Shown: positions 24,166-38,441, counted from the stretch's first letter. The stretch: 64,000 bases of DNA from Hippophae tibetana (GCA_037013495.1 CM072806.1:28398001-28462000), one strand, 5' to 3'. The notes: generated by a model from the sequence alone, not told the origin. Made by a program: numbers and translations.

Positions 24166-24980
24166 ACTGGTATTACCAAAATTCTAAGTCACGTTTACTA
24201 TGAAAATCAATTAGAATCTGGTTCGGTGTTCACCGGTCCGATTTTGGGGAAAAAGTTTTAACCGGATCGTTTATATTATTTGGATTGGATCACATTGTTT
24301 GAAACGGTTTTAATTAATATAAATTAGATCATACCGTTTCATTTATAAAACCGTTCGATTCGGTCCGATCTAATTTTATTTTCGGTTTAATTCGGTTTTT
24401 GGATACATTTAATGAGAAATAATATAAAAAAATTAATATATTATTAAATCGCTCCGGTTCGATTCAAATGGTTTAAAAATTAATACAAATGAGACCAAAA
24501 TACACTGATAGTTACTTAGTTTGGTTTGATTAGTTTAATTCTTTTTGTTTAATATATTTTTATAACATCTTACCTCAGATAATACCTATAATATCTTTAA
24601 ATTTTCACGAGTTAATAATAACTTTTATACATACAAAACAAACAAATTGACAAAAATCAAAAATCAAAAAATAACATAAATAAAAATACAAAGCATCTAT
24701 ATTTTTAAAAAAAATGGTATTTAGCAAAAATAAGTTTGAAAAAATATAAAAAATAAGATTAATTTTTTAAGAAATAGATAGATTTAAAGATTAATTGTTC
24801 TTAACAATAAATAAAATACTTCTAAATAAAGATATAGTTTATTATGAAATAAATAATAAAAAAATAAATATTAATATTATATACGTAAAAATATATATAA
24901 TATATCATTACTTCACAAAAAAATATAAAAAATCCATTAGAAGAATAAAAGAAAATTTTGATACATTTATTTAGCAGAAA
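24166..24980. repeat. Small dispersed element rich in 'ggttcggt' motifs, then AT-rich DNA
   Basis: At about 24215-24540 is a sequence with 'ggttcggtgttcaccggtccgatttt' character and inverted AACCGG/CCGGTT-type motifs, related to the short piece at 1886-1960 ('ccgcggtccgattttgag'). It resembles plant non-autonomous DNA elements, but no termini were found. From 24540 to about 24980 I see only AT-rich sequence. Confidence 0.4.
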
Positions 24981-26648
24981 TCCAAATACTAATAAAATCA
25001 CATTTATAAAATGAATTAATATATCAATAAAATTAGAATTACTAGATAATATAATAATAAATAGGAAATATGTTTTATTAGAAATAATTCATAGAAATTT
25101 AAGATACTAAAAATGAAAATTCATAGCATATCTTAAGTTTTTTTATTAAATTAATGATAAAAACTAAATCAAGTATTAACTTTAGACCATGAATTTGAAA
25201 TAAAATATTTAATAAAATAAAAAAATCATCAATTTTCAATAAATTAGTAGAATATCCACTCACAAACAACAATAATAGTTCATTATATGTTCAAAATAAA
25301 TTCATATAAATAAATATAAATTTTAAAGAAATTGAGTAAATAATAAAACAAGAAATATTAATAGACTTTAAAATATTTGAAGAATAGAATTTAGATATTA
25401 AAAAAAAACATCTGATATAAGGAAGAAAACGTAAAATATCAAGATTTATGTTTATAAATACTCAAGAAGAAACCTCTAACAAAGAAAGAGATATGACATA
25501 ACTAAACGCAAGAAATTAAACAAATGAAAGAATTAGTCTATGACGTAATATTATAAATAAAATAATATCACTATTATCTCAATAATGTTCAAAAACAAAT
25601 TACATGATGTAGAATTAGATTATAATGGAAGCTTAACAAACATATTAAAAAAACTAAATAGTAATAATAAAAGCTTTAATTCATTAAACAAAAAAATATA
25701 ACAAAAATCAAATATCAAGTTCTTACAATATATAAATGAAACACAAAAAATAAGTTTTAAAATAAATAAGAAAATATGGTTATAATAAAAAATTACAAAA
25801 ATACATACATAAAGAGTTTATAGAATTAAGAAAATATGTAAATAACATACCTAAAGATAATAAAATTATATATTATAAGTTTGATTCATTTGTAAGATTA
25901 GAAAGAGAATCATCTAAAATATCATATGTATTGATACCTAGGAATGAGAAAAAAAATCAAAACTAAAAAAAAGCTACAATCCTAGTTTAATGAAATATAT
26001 AAAAAAAATTAAAAGAATAATTTATGAATCTTAAGAATATGGACATAAAAAAATTAGTTAGTCTTTAACTCTAATAGACGAAGAAATAAAAAGATATTAT
26101 AATGAAAAAAATTGTACAATAATCAATGAGACTAATTCTGAACCAGAAAATATGATTACAAAAAATCATATGGAACTTATTTCATTACCAGTTTCTCATC
26201 AAAAAGGAAGATCTGACTCACATATAGAAGAAAGAAACCTTAGATGAATGGTCTAGTGGTATGAGTATAATCATACAAAACTTCTCCAACTATACAATGT
26301 AACCCTTCAAGTTCTAAAGTCTTAGTAGCTCACAAAATGACAAAAAATGTTAAAATTTGATTTACAAATTTAACAGAATAACAACATTTACAAATCCAAG
26401 TGAATGCTACCATAGGTGGGCAATACTTAGATAAATTAGTAAATGAAATATACAATGAATTTATTGAAGAAGACAAGGATAGACATATCACTTAATCTAA
26501 TGAATATGAAATTGAGGCAACCAAATGATATTTAACAAATATAAAATATGTGACATGTGTTATATAAGAAACTTATAAGAATTTTTTTTCTTCAAAAATT
26601 ACCTAAAATATTACAAAACATTATAACAGAATAATGAAATAAAAAAAA

Positions 26649-27290
26649 GGGTGAAGTGCCTAAATGGTCACTTTTTTAGTCAAATGTGTTATTTTGTCAC
26701 TTTGTTTAGAAAAAAAGTGCTTTTATATTCATTTTCTTGTAAAACATGTCATTGAAGTCCCTTTGTTGGTGAAAAAGATACTAGGTAAGAACAAAGTTAA
26801 CTTTTGATTACATTTTTTATTAAATATAACGAAATAGCACAAGTGTTACATATATGTTTATATTTTTTATAGGTATATATGTAAAAAATTAATATCTAAT
26901 TAAAAAATTGCTCGAACTTTTTAAGAATTTTTTTTTCAAAATTAAACGAACGTTTCAATAAATCTTAAACAAAATTTTCATTATCTAATATCCAAAGTCA
27001 CACATTGGACAATAAAATTTTAATTTTAATTTGATCGAAAGATTTGTTAAAAAAATTGACTAAGTTTTTTAATTAAAAATTACTTCATAAAATATATGTC
27101 TATTGAAAAATAATAATATGTATGTGCCATTCTATTATATTTAATAAAAAAATTGGATAAAAAGATAATTTTGTCTTTGTCTAGCACATTTTTCACAAAC
27201 AAAAAGATTTAAAAAACACATTTTTTTTAAACAAAGGGATTGAACAACTCTTGCGGCCTAAACAAAATTAAGGACCTCCAGAACTCTTTC
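26649..27290. mobile_element. Fold-back MITE (Mutator-like?) inside the pararetrovirus
   Basis: About 640 bp of sequence unlike the flanking viral DNA. Its two halves are imperfect inverted copies over about 200 bp: for example 'tttttattaaatataa' near 26815-26830 pairs with its complement near 27140-27160, and 'ccctttgtt' near 26758 with its complement near 27185. Long arms without coding sequence fit a MULE-type MITE. The exact termini and target duplication are uncertain. Confidence 0.6.
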
Positions 27291-29410
27291 TACATAAAAT
27301 AAAGGGATAAACTATACCAAATATCTTAGGAGTAAGACTAAGAACTATTAAAAATTAAATAATGATTAAATGTTAAGAAAAATAGGAATATAAATACATA
27401 AGATAAAATGATAAAATTTATTATGATACAAGAGATTTTAAGATACTAGGAAAAAAATTGAATATAGCATAAATATTACAAGTAATAAAAATATAAAAAA
27501 ATGAAAATATATAAATTTAAAAAACAAGACTTTTAAAAATATAAGAGAAAAGAATTTTATAAAAAATATATTTTAGGAGAAAAAGATACAAGTCATTAGA
27601 AGAGAAAAATTAATGCCCATTAGGAAAAAAGAAATACAAATGTTGGATTTGTAACGAGGAAAGTCATTATGCTAATGAATAATCTAACATGATTAAACGT
27701 AAAAAAGAGTTTTCATATAAAGTAAAAATCTTAAAATAATCTTTTAAGATTAATTATAACCAATAGATGATTTGGATATAGATAACATTTTTAGTATTTA
27801 TCTATTAGAAGAAAATAAAAAAATAACTCACTCAAAATATAAATATGAATATGAATATTCTTTATCAGAAGATGAGTGATTTTTATAGTATTATAAATCA
27901 AAACAATACTTATATTAAAGTATGATTAAAATTTAAAGGCTATAGAAGTTACCATTTATATACATGTATAGATACACAATCCTCAAAAGATTTAATTGTA
28001 AGAATTGTTAAAAATATTACAATAAATCTTAATAAAATGTTCAAAGATACATGTATAATGATAAGAAGAGAAAATTTATATAAACAAGAAATAAGAATTG
28101 ATTTATTAACATGATATAACTTCCTAAACTTATAACCTTCTACACAATATTTAGATAAAATAAATATAGTAATAATAGATGGTGAAACCATTTATGTGTC
28201 ATAAGTAAGAAAGATTTGATTGTATCAAACCCAACATTTATGTAACAATATAAAAAGAAAATATGTGGTAAGATGTACACAAAGCATCAACAAAAATCTT
28301 ATTTAAAAAATATTTCATGAAGATAAAGCCTTAGCAATTATTATAAAATTATTAAAAATAGTAAACTAAAAAAAATCCTTTTGATCCAAAAGTAAATAAA
28401 TCTAAAATGATTATTAACATAAACTTAGAGATCCTAACAAAGTCATTAGAATAAAACTCATAATTTATACTTTAAAGGACATGTTTAAGTTTGAAAAACA
28501 AGTTCAAGAACTTTTGAAACTAAAAGTCATAATACCATATAACACATCTCACTCTAGTCAGAATTTTTAGTCGAAAAAAAGAGGAAAAAATAATGGTAAT
28601 AAACTTCAAAGCATTGAATAAAGAATCCATTGATGATGGATGTTTTATTCCAAAGAAAGAAGAAATACTATCATTAATAAAAGGGAATAAATACTCATCA
28701 AGTTTTGATTGCAAAAGTGGATTTTGACAAATAAGACTAGATAAGGAATCTCAAAAATTGATGCCACTTAGTTGCCCCTTAGGACAATTCCAATTAATTG
28801 TTGTACCATTCGGATTAAAACAACCTTTGGGTATCTTTCAAATGTATATGGACACCATATTTAAGAAATTATAAAATATTTTTTGTATTTATATAGATGA
28901 TATTTTAGTTTTCAATAATGAACTAAATAAATATTATTAATATTCTACGAGAGTGCATGAAAAAAGGTATTGTACATTTTGAGAAGAAATTAAAAATTAC
29001 TTAGTAAAAAATTAAGTATTTAGGAGTAGAAATTGAAGATGAAAAACATAATATATAGTAACATTCAAGGATTTTCTAATGAATTACAAAATAAAAATCA
29101 TTTACAAATATTCTCAAGATGTTTAACATATGCTGAAACATATATAAAAAAATGCAGAAATGCAAAACGCTTTACAAATAAAATTGAAAAAAAGATCATG
29201 TTTGAAAATGAGCCAAACAAGGTATTTTATACATGGATAAGGTAAAAAAATGTACTAATTTTATATCATCTAGGTCCAAATGATAAAATAATAATTAAAA
29301 TAAATATTTTACATGAATATTGGAGAGTAGTTTTAATAGCAAAAGTATATGATAAAGAGGAATATCTTTATAGATACACATCAAAATATTTCCATGGTAA
29401 CCACTATGTA

Positions 29411-30061
29411 AGTTCCATTGTACTTGTGTCTATGTATTGAATTTCCATGTATAATACACAAAGTTTGTTTTCTTTTACTTAGTTTAGTTGTCTTCCTCTA
29501 TGTAAGGTTAGTTACTGTAGATCAGGTTCATATACACATAGTTAGGTATACTTTGTATGCAAACATGTTTACACACCACAACGTTGGTTTTTATAGTATG
29601 CATTCTAGGTAGAGTGTTGGTTTTCGATGAGCGAGTGAGCCTATGTTTCTACTTGTTATTTTTTTTTGTGTTTCAAGTGTTGGTATTTATGGGTAGTACT
29701 GGTATTTTTGGAAACTAAAAATGTAAATTTTTAACACCTCACCACCACCATCGCCATAGACCTTACTGCCACCACCCTTACCATAGACTTTGCTACCACA
29801 TTTACTACCACCCTTGGTGAGGTGGTTGGCGAGGTCACTAATGAGATGGCTGGCCGTTGGCTATAACTATCCTCCCTCTTTAATTGCATTTTAATTCAAA
29901 AACCTGTCAAATTATATATTCACTAATTATTTATGTAATTGTGATATGTTCATATGAGCAAAGAATAGTGTGAGTTTCTTTTTTATGTGATGGGTGAATA
30001 CTTTTATATGTGAATAGTATTCAAAGGTTATGTTAGTTTATTCTACACATTACTGTTATGT
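29411..30061. other. Unassigned insert sequence in the pararetrovirus
   Basis: The viral RNase H similarity stops near 29410 and this less AT-rich sequence begins. A CCACCACC-rich stretch near 29740-29820 is followed by GGTGAGGTGGT, its approximate complement. I do not recognise it and see no gene. It runs directly into the first of the two 0.5-kb direct repeats. Confidence 0.4.
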
Positions 30062-30568
30062 TGTATCTAATCACATCACATCAAGTGGTGTTGGCTATGG
30101 AGGATAGCCGGGTTCGTGTGTCGAACCAAGTCATTATGGAAGCAACAAGCATAAGCAACAATAGGAATTTAGGATAGAAGTCCCAATTGATAAAGGTAAT
30201 ATTTGTTTTATTTCTTTCAGAGTGGTAACTATTATATTGACTAGGGAATTGTTCGCTGCTGAATGGTTGCCTTAAACAATCCAAGGATGTTACCATATAA
30301 ATATGATTTTTATGTGGGTTTATCTCGTTATATCTTGTGTTATGTATGCTTAGTTGTGGAGCTAATATAATTTGAATTTAAATTGTGTATGTTAAAACAT
30401 ATGATTATTTAAACTCTATTTAGAACCCTTTTTTTATCTCTCTATCTCACTTTTAATTTACTTATAATTTCTTACTATGAATGCTACTTACTATTTGGAT
30501 ATTATACTGGTACTACTTCTATTAAGTGTACTGCTTTCATTCTATTATTTTGTTCACTACTTGTGGGG
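30062..30568. repeat. Direct repeat R1 flanking the Ty3 block
   Basis: About 507 bp, roughly 85% alike to 35588-36095 in the same orientation. Both start 'tgtatctaatcacatca' and contain 'gaagcaacaagcataagta'-like and 'atttctttcagag' blocks. The function is unknown. Ty3 LTR sequence starts at the next base, 30569. Confidence 0.75.
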
Positions 30569-31466
30569 TGATAAGTGCTTAAAAGCACTAAAATTACCAT
30601 GATTTAATATACTTTAATTGATTAAATAAATATATATTTATATGATTTTATCATATTTTTATATAAATTTGTCTTTTTCGAAATCACGTGTATATTTATT
30701 TATTTTTCAGGCATTTTCATTCAAAAATAATTTAGAAACTTGAAGAAAAATACTAGATATAATACATCACAAATATGTTGAAACAAAATGAGAAAAATTC
30801 AAAAAAATGGGTCAAAAAGCTCAAAAATGTTGAGTCTCGTGCGTGTAGTCGTGTGCATGCCTAGCTTGTCCCACGCGTAGTGCCTAAAGGTGGCATTTAA
30901 ATGGTTTATTTTCAATTTCTTAGAAAAAATAAATTAATTTAATTAACCAAATTAATTATCAATCTCACCCGTAGGTGTTAATTGGTTTGTTTAATTAACA
31001 AAGAATATATAACCCCACCAAAAGTGGTATTTATATAAAAAGAGAGAATCAATAAATATCAATTTATATATTTAAGAACCTAAATAATATGAGCAAATAT
31101 AATTAACTTAATTATTATATCCATACTTACTCCATTGTTATGAATGATAAAAATTTGCATAATTATTTATTGAATCTATATTTTTGTTTATTTTTTTATG
31201 TTATTAGATTAGGAAACACAAAAAAAATCAAAATATTGTGACAAGATGTTTAGAATTTAATTTTGTTTTTAAGAGTTTGAATAATAAATTAAATACCATA
31301 TATATTCCTTCCTTAGATAGACCTTGGGAGTATATTTTTTATTTTCTATAAAATGATTTGTGCACTTGCGAGAGTTTTACAAATATAAACCATAGTATTT
31401 GCAAAATCGGTATTGCTAACCCGATACCGATTTTGTTCATTAAGTTTTTGGTACCATTGCCGGAGA
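30569..31466 (+). mobile_element. Ty3-type LTR and primer-binding site, plus strand
   Basis: It begins TGATAAGTGCTTAAAAG and runs to about 31442, followed by a primer-site-like sequence, TGGTACCATTGCCGGAGA, at 31449-31466. That is close to the TGGCGCCGTTGCCGGGGA region typical of Athila/Tat elements. It is homologous to the minus-strand LTR at 12923-16641 but much shorter, because the middle is missing. The sequence after the primer site runs only about 80 bp before it meets Ty3 coding sequence of the opposite orientation. Confidence 0.75.
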
Positions 31467-31539
31467 TATCATTAGGAAGAGTCCATTAGGAAGAATCCAT
31501 TAGGAGTCTGTATTTCCTTACCTATGTGTGTATCAGTTA

Positions 31540-34500
31540 TGTATGGTAGGGTCAAAGTGTAAGGTCTAACCTTGATGGCCCTTCAATAGAAGGCGTGAGT
31601 TTAAATCCTATCTTAAAACTCTCCAAAACCACATTAGGTATACATATAGAAAGTGTAGCCTCTATATAGTTCATACAATAAACAATATCAATAATTGATT
31701 CCATACTTTCAAAATTAAAATAGATTGAGTGGTTTCTTGTTGAGTTTACTTCATTGTTCACAACATCATGTGTAACAGTCATAAGTGTGGGTGAATCAAC
31801 AACTTTTTTAAGTTATCATCATGATCAATGAAATTTATCCTAAAGCATTCATCAACATTATCAATATCAGGGGGGTTCAAATGCTTTGAAAACTTTAAAT
31901 GTTTCTTGATCATCTTGCACTCTTATTATAATTATAAGTTCACTTTTTTGTATATAAATAAGTGCTCTTCTAATTGCTAAGAATGGATAATCAAGTATGA
32001 TAGGAATATTACGATCCTCTTTCATGTCCATTACAATGAAATCCACTGAAAAGATAAATTTGTCTTTTTTTACTACACCTCAAGGTTGCTTAATTGATCT
32101 ATCTTCCATTTGTAATGTTATTGAAGTGGGGTTGGCTTTACAAATCCCTAGTCTCTTGAAGATTGATTATGGCATAAGGTTAATGCTTAAACCTAAGTCA
32201 CATAGTGCTTTCTCAAAGTTCATGTTCCCTATTGGTGCAAGGAATGTCAAAGCTACCAAGATCTTTCAATTTTTAGGGTAGTTTTCTAGAAGGATGGAAC
32301 TACAACCTTCATTCATTGTTATATTTTCATTATGTCCAAGCCTCCTTTTCTTAGACAGGAAGTCTTTCAAAAATTTGGCATAAGAAGGAATTTTTTCAAG
32401 TGCATCAACAAATGGTATATTTATGTGCAGCCTTTTGAAGACATCTAGAAATTTTGAAAACTGCATATCTAAATTTTTATTTTGCTGTCTTTGAGGGAAA
32501 GTAATAATGGGTTTGTAGAGGTTGATATTTTTTGGTTGAATTATTGCCTTTCCATTGCTTTATTTATCCACTTGTTCCTCTTCATCCGTTTTAGGTTCAT
32601 ATTCTCCCTTATCCTTTTGAGTCTCATATTCGTCCTCTAAAGTTTTATCACTTCTTAGAGCTATAGAATTTCCATGCTTATTACCTTGTCTTATTGGGTT
32701 TATAAATATGTCACTTTAGAGGTTACCTTTAGGCTTTGACTTATGGGCTCGGTAAGTTTCCCCATTTGGGTCTCTAAATTTCAAATTAAAGCCTCTTGAG
32801 TTGACACTTTTGTATTTACTAACTGGATGAAGTTTTTATTATCCCTATTAAAGCATTTGTATTGTACTTAATAGATGGCTTCTATTCTTAGGCTTGTGAT
32901 TGTTTTTGTTGTTGAAAACTAAGTGGTGGAAATTATTGAAGGTTGAATTGATTACCACCTTGATTATTGTTATCACTCCAAGATAAATTTGGACGTTGTC
33001 TCCTTCCTAGGTTATATGTGTTTGAGTATGGATTATTGTTTTGGTTTACATTTCCCATATAGCATGATGATTTAAGATTATTTGGATAATTATCCAACAA
33101 ATGAGCTCTAGCACAAAAGAAACAGGACATCCTTGAATCTTGGACCTGGTTTATACTCGTTGGTGAGTTTTGATACTTTAAAAGATTCACCAAAGATGAC
33201 ACTTGAGCTGTAAGTACCGTGATATCATTTACCACATACACTCTGACAACTCTTCTTATGGCTGCCATTCTATCCATTGGCCATTGATAATTACTACTAG
33301 CCATTTTTCTCAAGTAAGTCATAAGCTTGATTGTAAGATTTGGCTAGTAAAGCTCCAGTAATGGATGCATGAAAAATGGTTCTTGTTTGGGCATTAAGAC
33401 TATTGTAGAAAGTCTCCATTTGGACCGAACAAGGGATACCATGGTGAAGACACTTCCTTACCAATTTTTTTGAAAGTTTCCCATGCTTCATATAAGGATT
33501 TCCCTTCAATTTGTTGGAAGGAGATAATGTCATTCCTAAGCTTAGAATTCTTTATTGGTGGGAAATATTTCATCAAGAATTTTTTCATCAAATTATTCCA
33601 AGTTGTAATAGAATTAAGTGGCAAAGAATTTATTCAAGCTCGAGCATGGTCTTGCAAATAATAAGGGAACAATCTAAGCCTTAATGCCTCATCGTTTACA
33701 CCACTGAATTTGAACGAATCTCCAACTTCAATAAACAATCTAAGATGTAAATAAGGATCTTTTTTTGGTAATCCGTTGAATTTTCTAATTATTTGTAACA
33801 TTTGAAACATCACTATCTTTAGTTCAAACTAATTAGCTTGAATGTTTGGCCTTGTAATACTTGGAGTCAACCTTTTCAACATAGGTAATATATATTCATT
33901 CATAGTTTTGTCCCTATCATTCATTATAGGTATCTAGTTGTTCAATTTTAGCTCATTATTGTTTATTTCTAATAGATTAGTCATTTCTTCGACTTGGGTG
34001 ACAAGTTGTTTTTTTATTGATCTCAAAATACACACGATTTTGGGATCTAAAGGCAAAATTTTCTCCTTACGAACTTTGCTTATGCAATAGAGCCAAATAT
34101 ATTTTTAACAGCACTAAAAGAGATGTTAAAATTAAAAATAAATAAATAAAATTAAAATTATGAAAAATAAATAAAGAAAAATAACTAAAATAAAATAAAA
34201 ATTAATTTCAAATATTTATAATTCAACAATGGTGCCAAAAACTTAATCGACATGAATTATGTGCAATAGGTACGCAAATATATGTATTCGTAAACAAGTA
34301 ATATAATAATAAGAAAAAGAACATTTTCACAGAGATTATTTTATGAGAAATTAATTTTTAATACTAAAAAGTAAAGATCAATTTTATGTGTTTTGAGAAA
34401 GCAAAATAAAAAGAGTTAAAAAATAAACAACAGTAATTAATTAACTCAAAGTTAAGAGCTAAGAATATATGTGAGAAAATATATAGGATTATTTAATCCC

Positions 34501-35587
34501 CAATTACATGAATCTAACCTAGTATGTATTCTTATCTCAATTAAACTACACACTATATAATAATTAACTTAATCATATTCTCATGTCAATTAAATTACAT
34601 ATTACTTATTAAATTCATTAATTATGGACCACATACATAAAAATTATATATATATATATATGTCTAGAAACTAGGCATATTATTTAATCAAGATAAATAA
34701 TTAAATAATTATCTCAAATATATTTAACTTATCTATAGGTCAATTATGACTAAACAATTAATAACATAAAAATTAGATTTAATGATATAATTAAATTGAT
34801 ATTATATTTGGTTTAAAATATTAAATCATCACATGTAGAAAATTGGTTTATAAGACCCCTAGATTAATAAATTAGCTAGACATAATTATTTTCATAAAGA
34901 AAGACATAAAATTTGATAAAAAAGAAAAAGAAGAAGAATAAATACAATTAACACCAATATCCTCTTAAATCTCTTCCAAAATTTTATTTTCTTTTAAACT
35001 TTTATCTCTTTCTCTCTCTCTCTCTGTGGCATCAAAAAGTGATAAAAAAAATTAAAATTTGTCCATGTAGGGTTTTTGGTGCAATTAAGGGGTTAAATTA
35101 GGCTCAGATGGAATTTGGACTGTCAGATCAAATTCTAATCAAAGGTTGAGATGGGTGAATCATGTGACAATGCATGGCACGCTCATTGAATGCTTAGTCA
35201 AACTTGGAATGAACATTGTGTTGACACATGGAAAAGCCTGCATCAGTTGGCACATGAGATGCGATCTGATTGGCACACCTTTGCTTATGTAGCATCCAAG
35301 TGGAAATTACTAGCCATCTGTACAAGCAGTATTCTCTGATTGGTTCCCCCTTTTCTTGCGTTGCATCCATATGTCCTATTCTAATTAGTCCTACATTAAA
35401 AAATTCTAAAAAAATCCATAAAATTCCAAAATATTTCAAAAAATTCCCAAAAAATATATTTTCATCCCTTTTCATAAGAAAGTTCATATTTTGATATTTT
35501 TAAACCTAAAAGTACTACTTATTGAATAAAATGAATAAATATTAAGTAAAACATTGCACTGATAACTCTAATTTTATAGAGTTATCA
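31540..35587 (-). mobile_element. Ty3 (Athila-like) fragment: 5' LTR, gag and protease
   Basis: Minus-strand order: an LTR at 35587-34244, a primer site reading TGGCACCATTG near 34237, gag from about 34.0 to 32.9 kb, then a linker and aspartic protease down to about 31.55 kb. The gag is recognised by segments such as KFLMKYFPP and ETFYNSLNAQTR. The protease region is recognised by the block preceding it (FSKFLDVFKRLHINIPF) and by a DLGLSINLMP-type motif. Reverse transcriptase, integrase and the 3' LTR are absent. The fragment is broken in several places and abuts an LTR of opposite orientation at about 31.54 kb. Confidence 0.8.
34244..35587 (-). repeat. 5' LTR of the Athila-like fragment
   Basis: Read on the minus strand it begins TGATAACTCTATAAAATTAG and ends TCGATTA immediately before AGTTTTTGGCACC. 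It is homologous to the solo LTR at 13381-14898. It includes a CT-rich microsatellite near 35008-35026. Confidence 0.8.
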
Positions 35588-36095
35588 TGTATCTAATCAC
35601 ATCATATCAAGTGGCGATGGTCGTGCAGGACAACTAGGTTTGTGTGTCGAAACAAGTCATTGCGAAAGCAACAAGCATAAGTAGTGATAGGTAGTTAGGA
35701 TAGAGGTCTAAGTTGATAGAGGTAATATTGTTTTTATTTCTTTCAGAGTTGTAACTATTATATTGATTAGTGAATTATTTCTGCTAAGTGGATGCCTAAA
35801 GCAATCTAAGGATGTTACCACTTAGATATAGTCTCTATGTGGGTTTATCTCATTAAATATTATGTTATGCATGCTTAGCTGTAAAGTTAGTATAATTTGA
35901 GTTTAAATTGTGTATTTTAAAACATATGATTATTTCAACTCTAATTAGAATGTTTTTTATCTCTCAATCTAACTTTTAATTTACTTATATTTTCTTACTC
36001 TAAATGTTATATGCTATTTTGATATTATATTGGTACTACTTCTATTGAGGGTATTGCTTTCATTCTATTATTATTTTTGCTATTTATGGGAGGAG
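35588..36095. repeat. Direct repeat R2 flanking the Ty3 block
   Basis: The second copy of the 0.5-kb repeat at 30062-30568. It begins exactly at the outer edge of the minus-strand LTR and ends just before pararetrovirus RNase H sequence resumes near 36120. Confidence 0.75.
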
Positions 36096-37845
36096 TCCAA
36101 TATAATATCAAAATAGCTCTATCAGGTTGTGGAATTTTCACACTATAATTTTGATGTCAAACATCTTCCAAAAAATAATAATAGTTTAGCAAATACTATA
36201 ACAAGAAAATTAGCACCTTTAACTATTTTTGTTATCAAAGGAATGGAACCTCTTGATATGAAGATCAAGATAATAGAAAATGAGATAAAAATCCTTTAGA
36301 AATAACTAAAGGAATTAAACCTAAAGAATTCTCTTTTGGAGGGAGGAATTAAATATGAAGGACTTAACAATTCAAAATAGGCATTAGAATCTAAAAGCTC
36401 TAAAGATGAATTGACCTTATAGATTCATTCTAAGTAAGATAAAACTTCTAAGGAGTGAATTCAAAATAAAAAGAAATAGATCAAGATCATCATATTCAAA
36501 AAAGAGTAACACCTATGAAAAGAAAAAAAAAGGAAAAGTCCAATTAGATAAAAGAATCATAAAAAGAAGACTAAAAAGAGACTTGGTCTATAATAGTCCA
36601 AAATTAGGAATTTAGCGAAATAACACAAAAATCTTTCACTAATAGAATAGAAGCTGAAGACATGAGAACTATAAAGCACCAAAACTATTAACTCTAGAAG
36701 ATATAGTTAAAGATTAGTTTGTAGCATTACAAAAATTATTGCTATCAAACAGGTTGAAGACCGTAGGAAAGATAGTATGACCACCTATTCTATTTAGAGA
36801 AATGTCTCCCATATAGTATAGGTGCTAATAAAGTTAGTATGATCACGAGTACTATTTAGGGGAACATCCCTTAGGAACACATTGGTCATTGAAGACAAAA
36901 ACAATACCTATAAAGGAATTTAAGTAAACAACGATGGTTGAGTCTTTATAATTTATCCAAAAAATCTACTCAGAAACATATTAAATATATGAAATTTTAA
37001 ATGATAGAAAAAGAAATCCATGTTAGCAATAAATTTAATATTCTTGAATGAATCGATCCAATTTTGTTTATAAAGTTTTCAGTATAGGTTTAATCGAGAG
37101 CCTATATTCATGAATTAATTTAAATGAGTTAAACTATTTCTTGAAAAAATTTAGAAGGTTATCAAAAACTTCAAGAAAAAGATCACAGCAGGTGACAAGC
37201 CTATCTATCTCAGATTTTTCTGTTTACTAATGGATTGGAATGAAGAAAGTTGTACTAATCCCTATCATTTTATCAAATTATGGATTTCTAACACTGAAGA
37301 AAATTTTCAAAACCAAAGGTGCTTCTAGAAAAAGAATTCAATATAGATGAATTATGTATTCTAAGAGAATAGATACTAATTCAAATTTATCATGAACTCA
37401 AAAAAATTGATAATTCTTCTAAAATTAAGGTAAATTACTCGACTAATAAAGTATAATAACTTCCCATAGAAATATGGCCTTTACTGAAAAAGATTGTGAG
37501 AAAATTAGTGAGTTTGAAACAAATTTTAATAGTAAAAATCTAAAAATTTGTTAAGAAACAAGAAATGTGTTGTTTTTAAGCTAAGAAAATCATTAAGGTT
37601 CGTAAATGCACTTACTGCATTAGAGATTGAGACAATGAAGATGCATCATCATCTATGTCATCAAAAGGACTATTAGCATAAAACAATAAAAATGAATAAA
37701 GATGAACCCATATCTTGAATGAAAAAATCATGCCAAGGAAATGAAAGACTTAAATTCAAAAGCTAAAAGTTAAAAATTTAGTGAAAATTATTAAAATAAA
37801 GGTGAATAGTGATTTCCTATTGTTGTAAATATGGATTCTTTGTCC

Positions 37846-37853
37846 TATAAAAG
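37846..37853 (+). promoter_or_regulatory. TATA box of the pararetrovirus pregenomic promoter (fossil)
   Basis: TATAAAAG lies about 590 bp upstream of the tRNA-Met primer site, the arrangement of caulimovirid pregenomic RNA promoters with a long leader. It is followed by an AAACCTCATTTTCATT stretch, like the start region after such promoters. Activity today cannot be judged. Confidence 0.5.
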
Positions 37854-38441
37854 AAACCTCATTTTCATTAGTCACACACAGCTTCAGCAATAACAAATTT
37901 TTTACTATAAAAATTATTCATCTAGTAATTATATATCTAAAAACTATGAGTGGTTAAGAATCTCTTCAACGCTCCTAGTTGGCTTTTAGAATTATAATAA
38001 TTATTAATATTATGAATAAAATGGAGTGCAGTTACTCCTTTTCTATTCTCTAATAAGTTTAATTTACACATTATATCATGTATGGATATAAGAGGTTCAC
38101 CATTAGTAAAAGGGTATTAAGGCTTGAACAAATTGAGGTATATCATGTGTAACAAAAGAAGACAAACAATGGAAGTAAAGATTGTGGTGGACACTTTAAA
38201 TTCATGTATGATAATTATAATTCTAAATCAATTAAGGATCTTAAATGATTAAATATTTGTTTATAACATTTATAAAACTAATAAATAAGAAAATGAGGAC
38301 AAAGAAACTAGACTTAAGCCTGTATAAATATAAACATAAGAAAATTATAAAATTAGATTAATATTTTGATAAGAAAATTAAAGGTTTTTCCTTAAATAAT
38401 AATATAGAACAACTAACATTTCAAAACAGATGGCCACAATT

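Noticed and set aside
29740-29850. Possible Thr/Pro-rich cell-wall protein fragment from the CCACCACC stretch
   Set aside because: It is a short, low-complexity stretch with no start, no length and no continuation in frame.
31997-32281. 94-residue plus-strand frame
   Set aside because: The minus strand of the same bases reads as Ty3 protease and linker, so the plus frame is a shadow.
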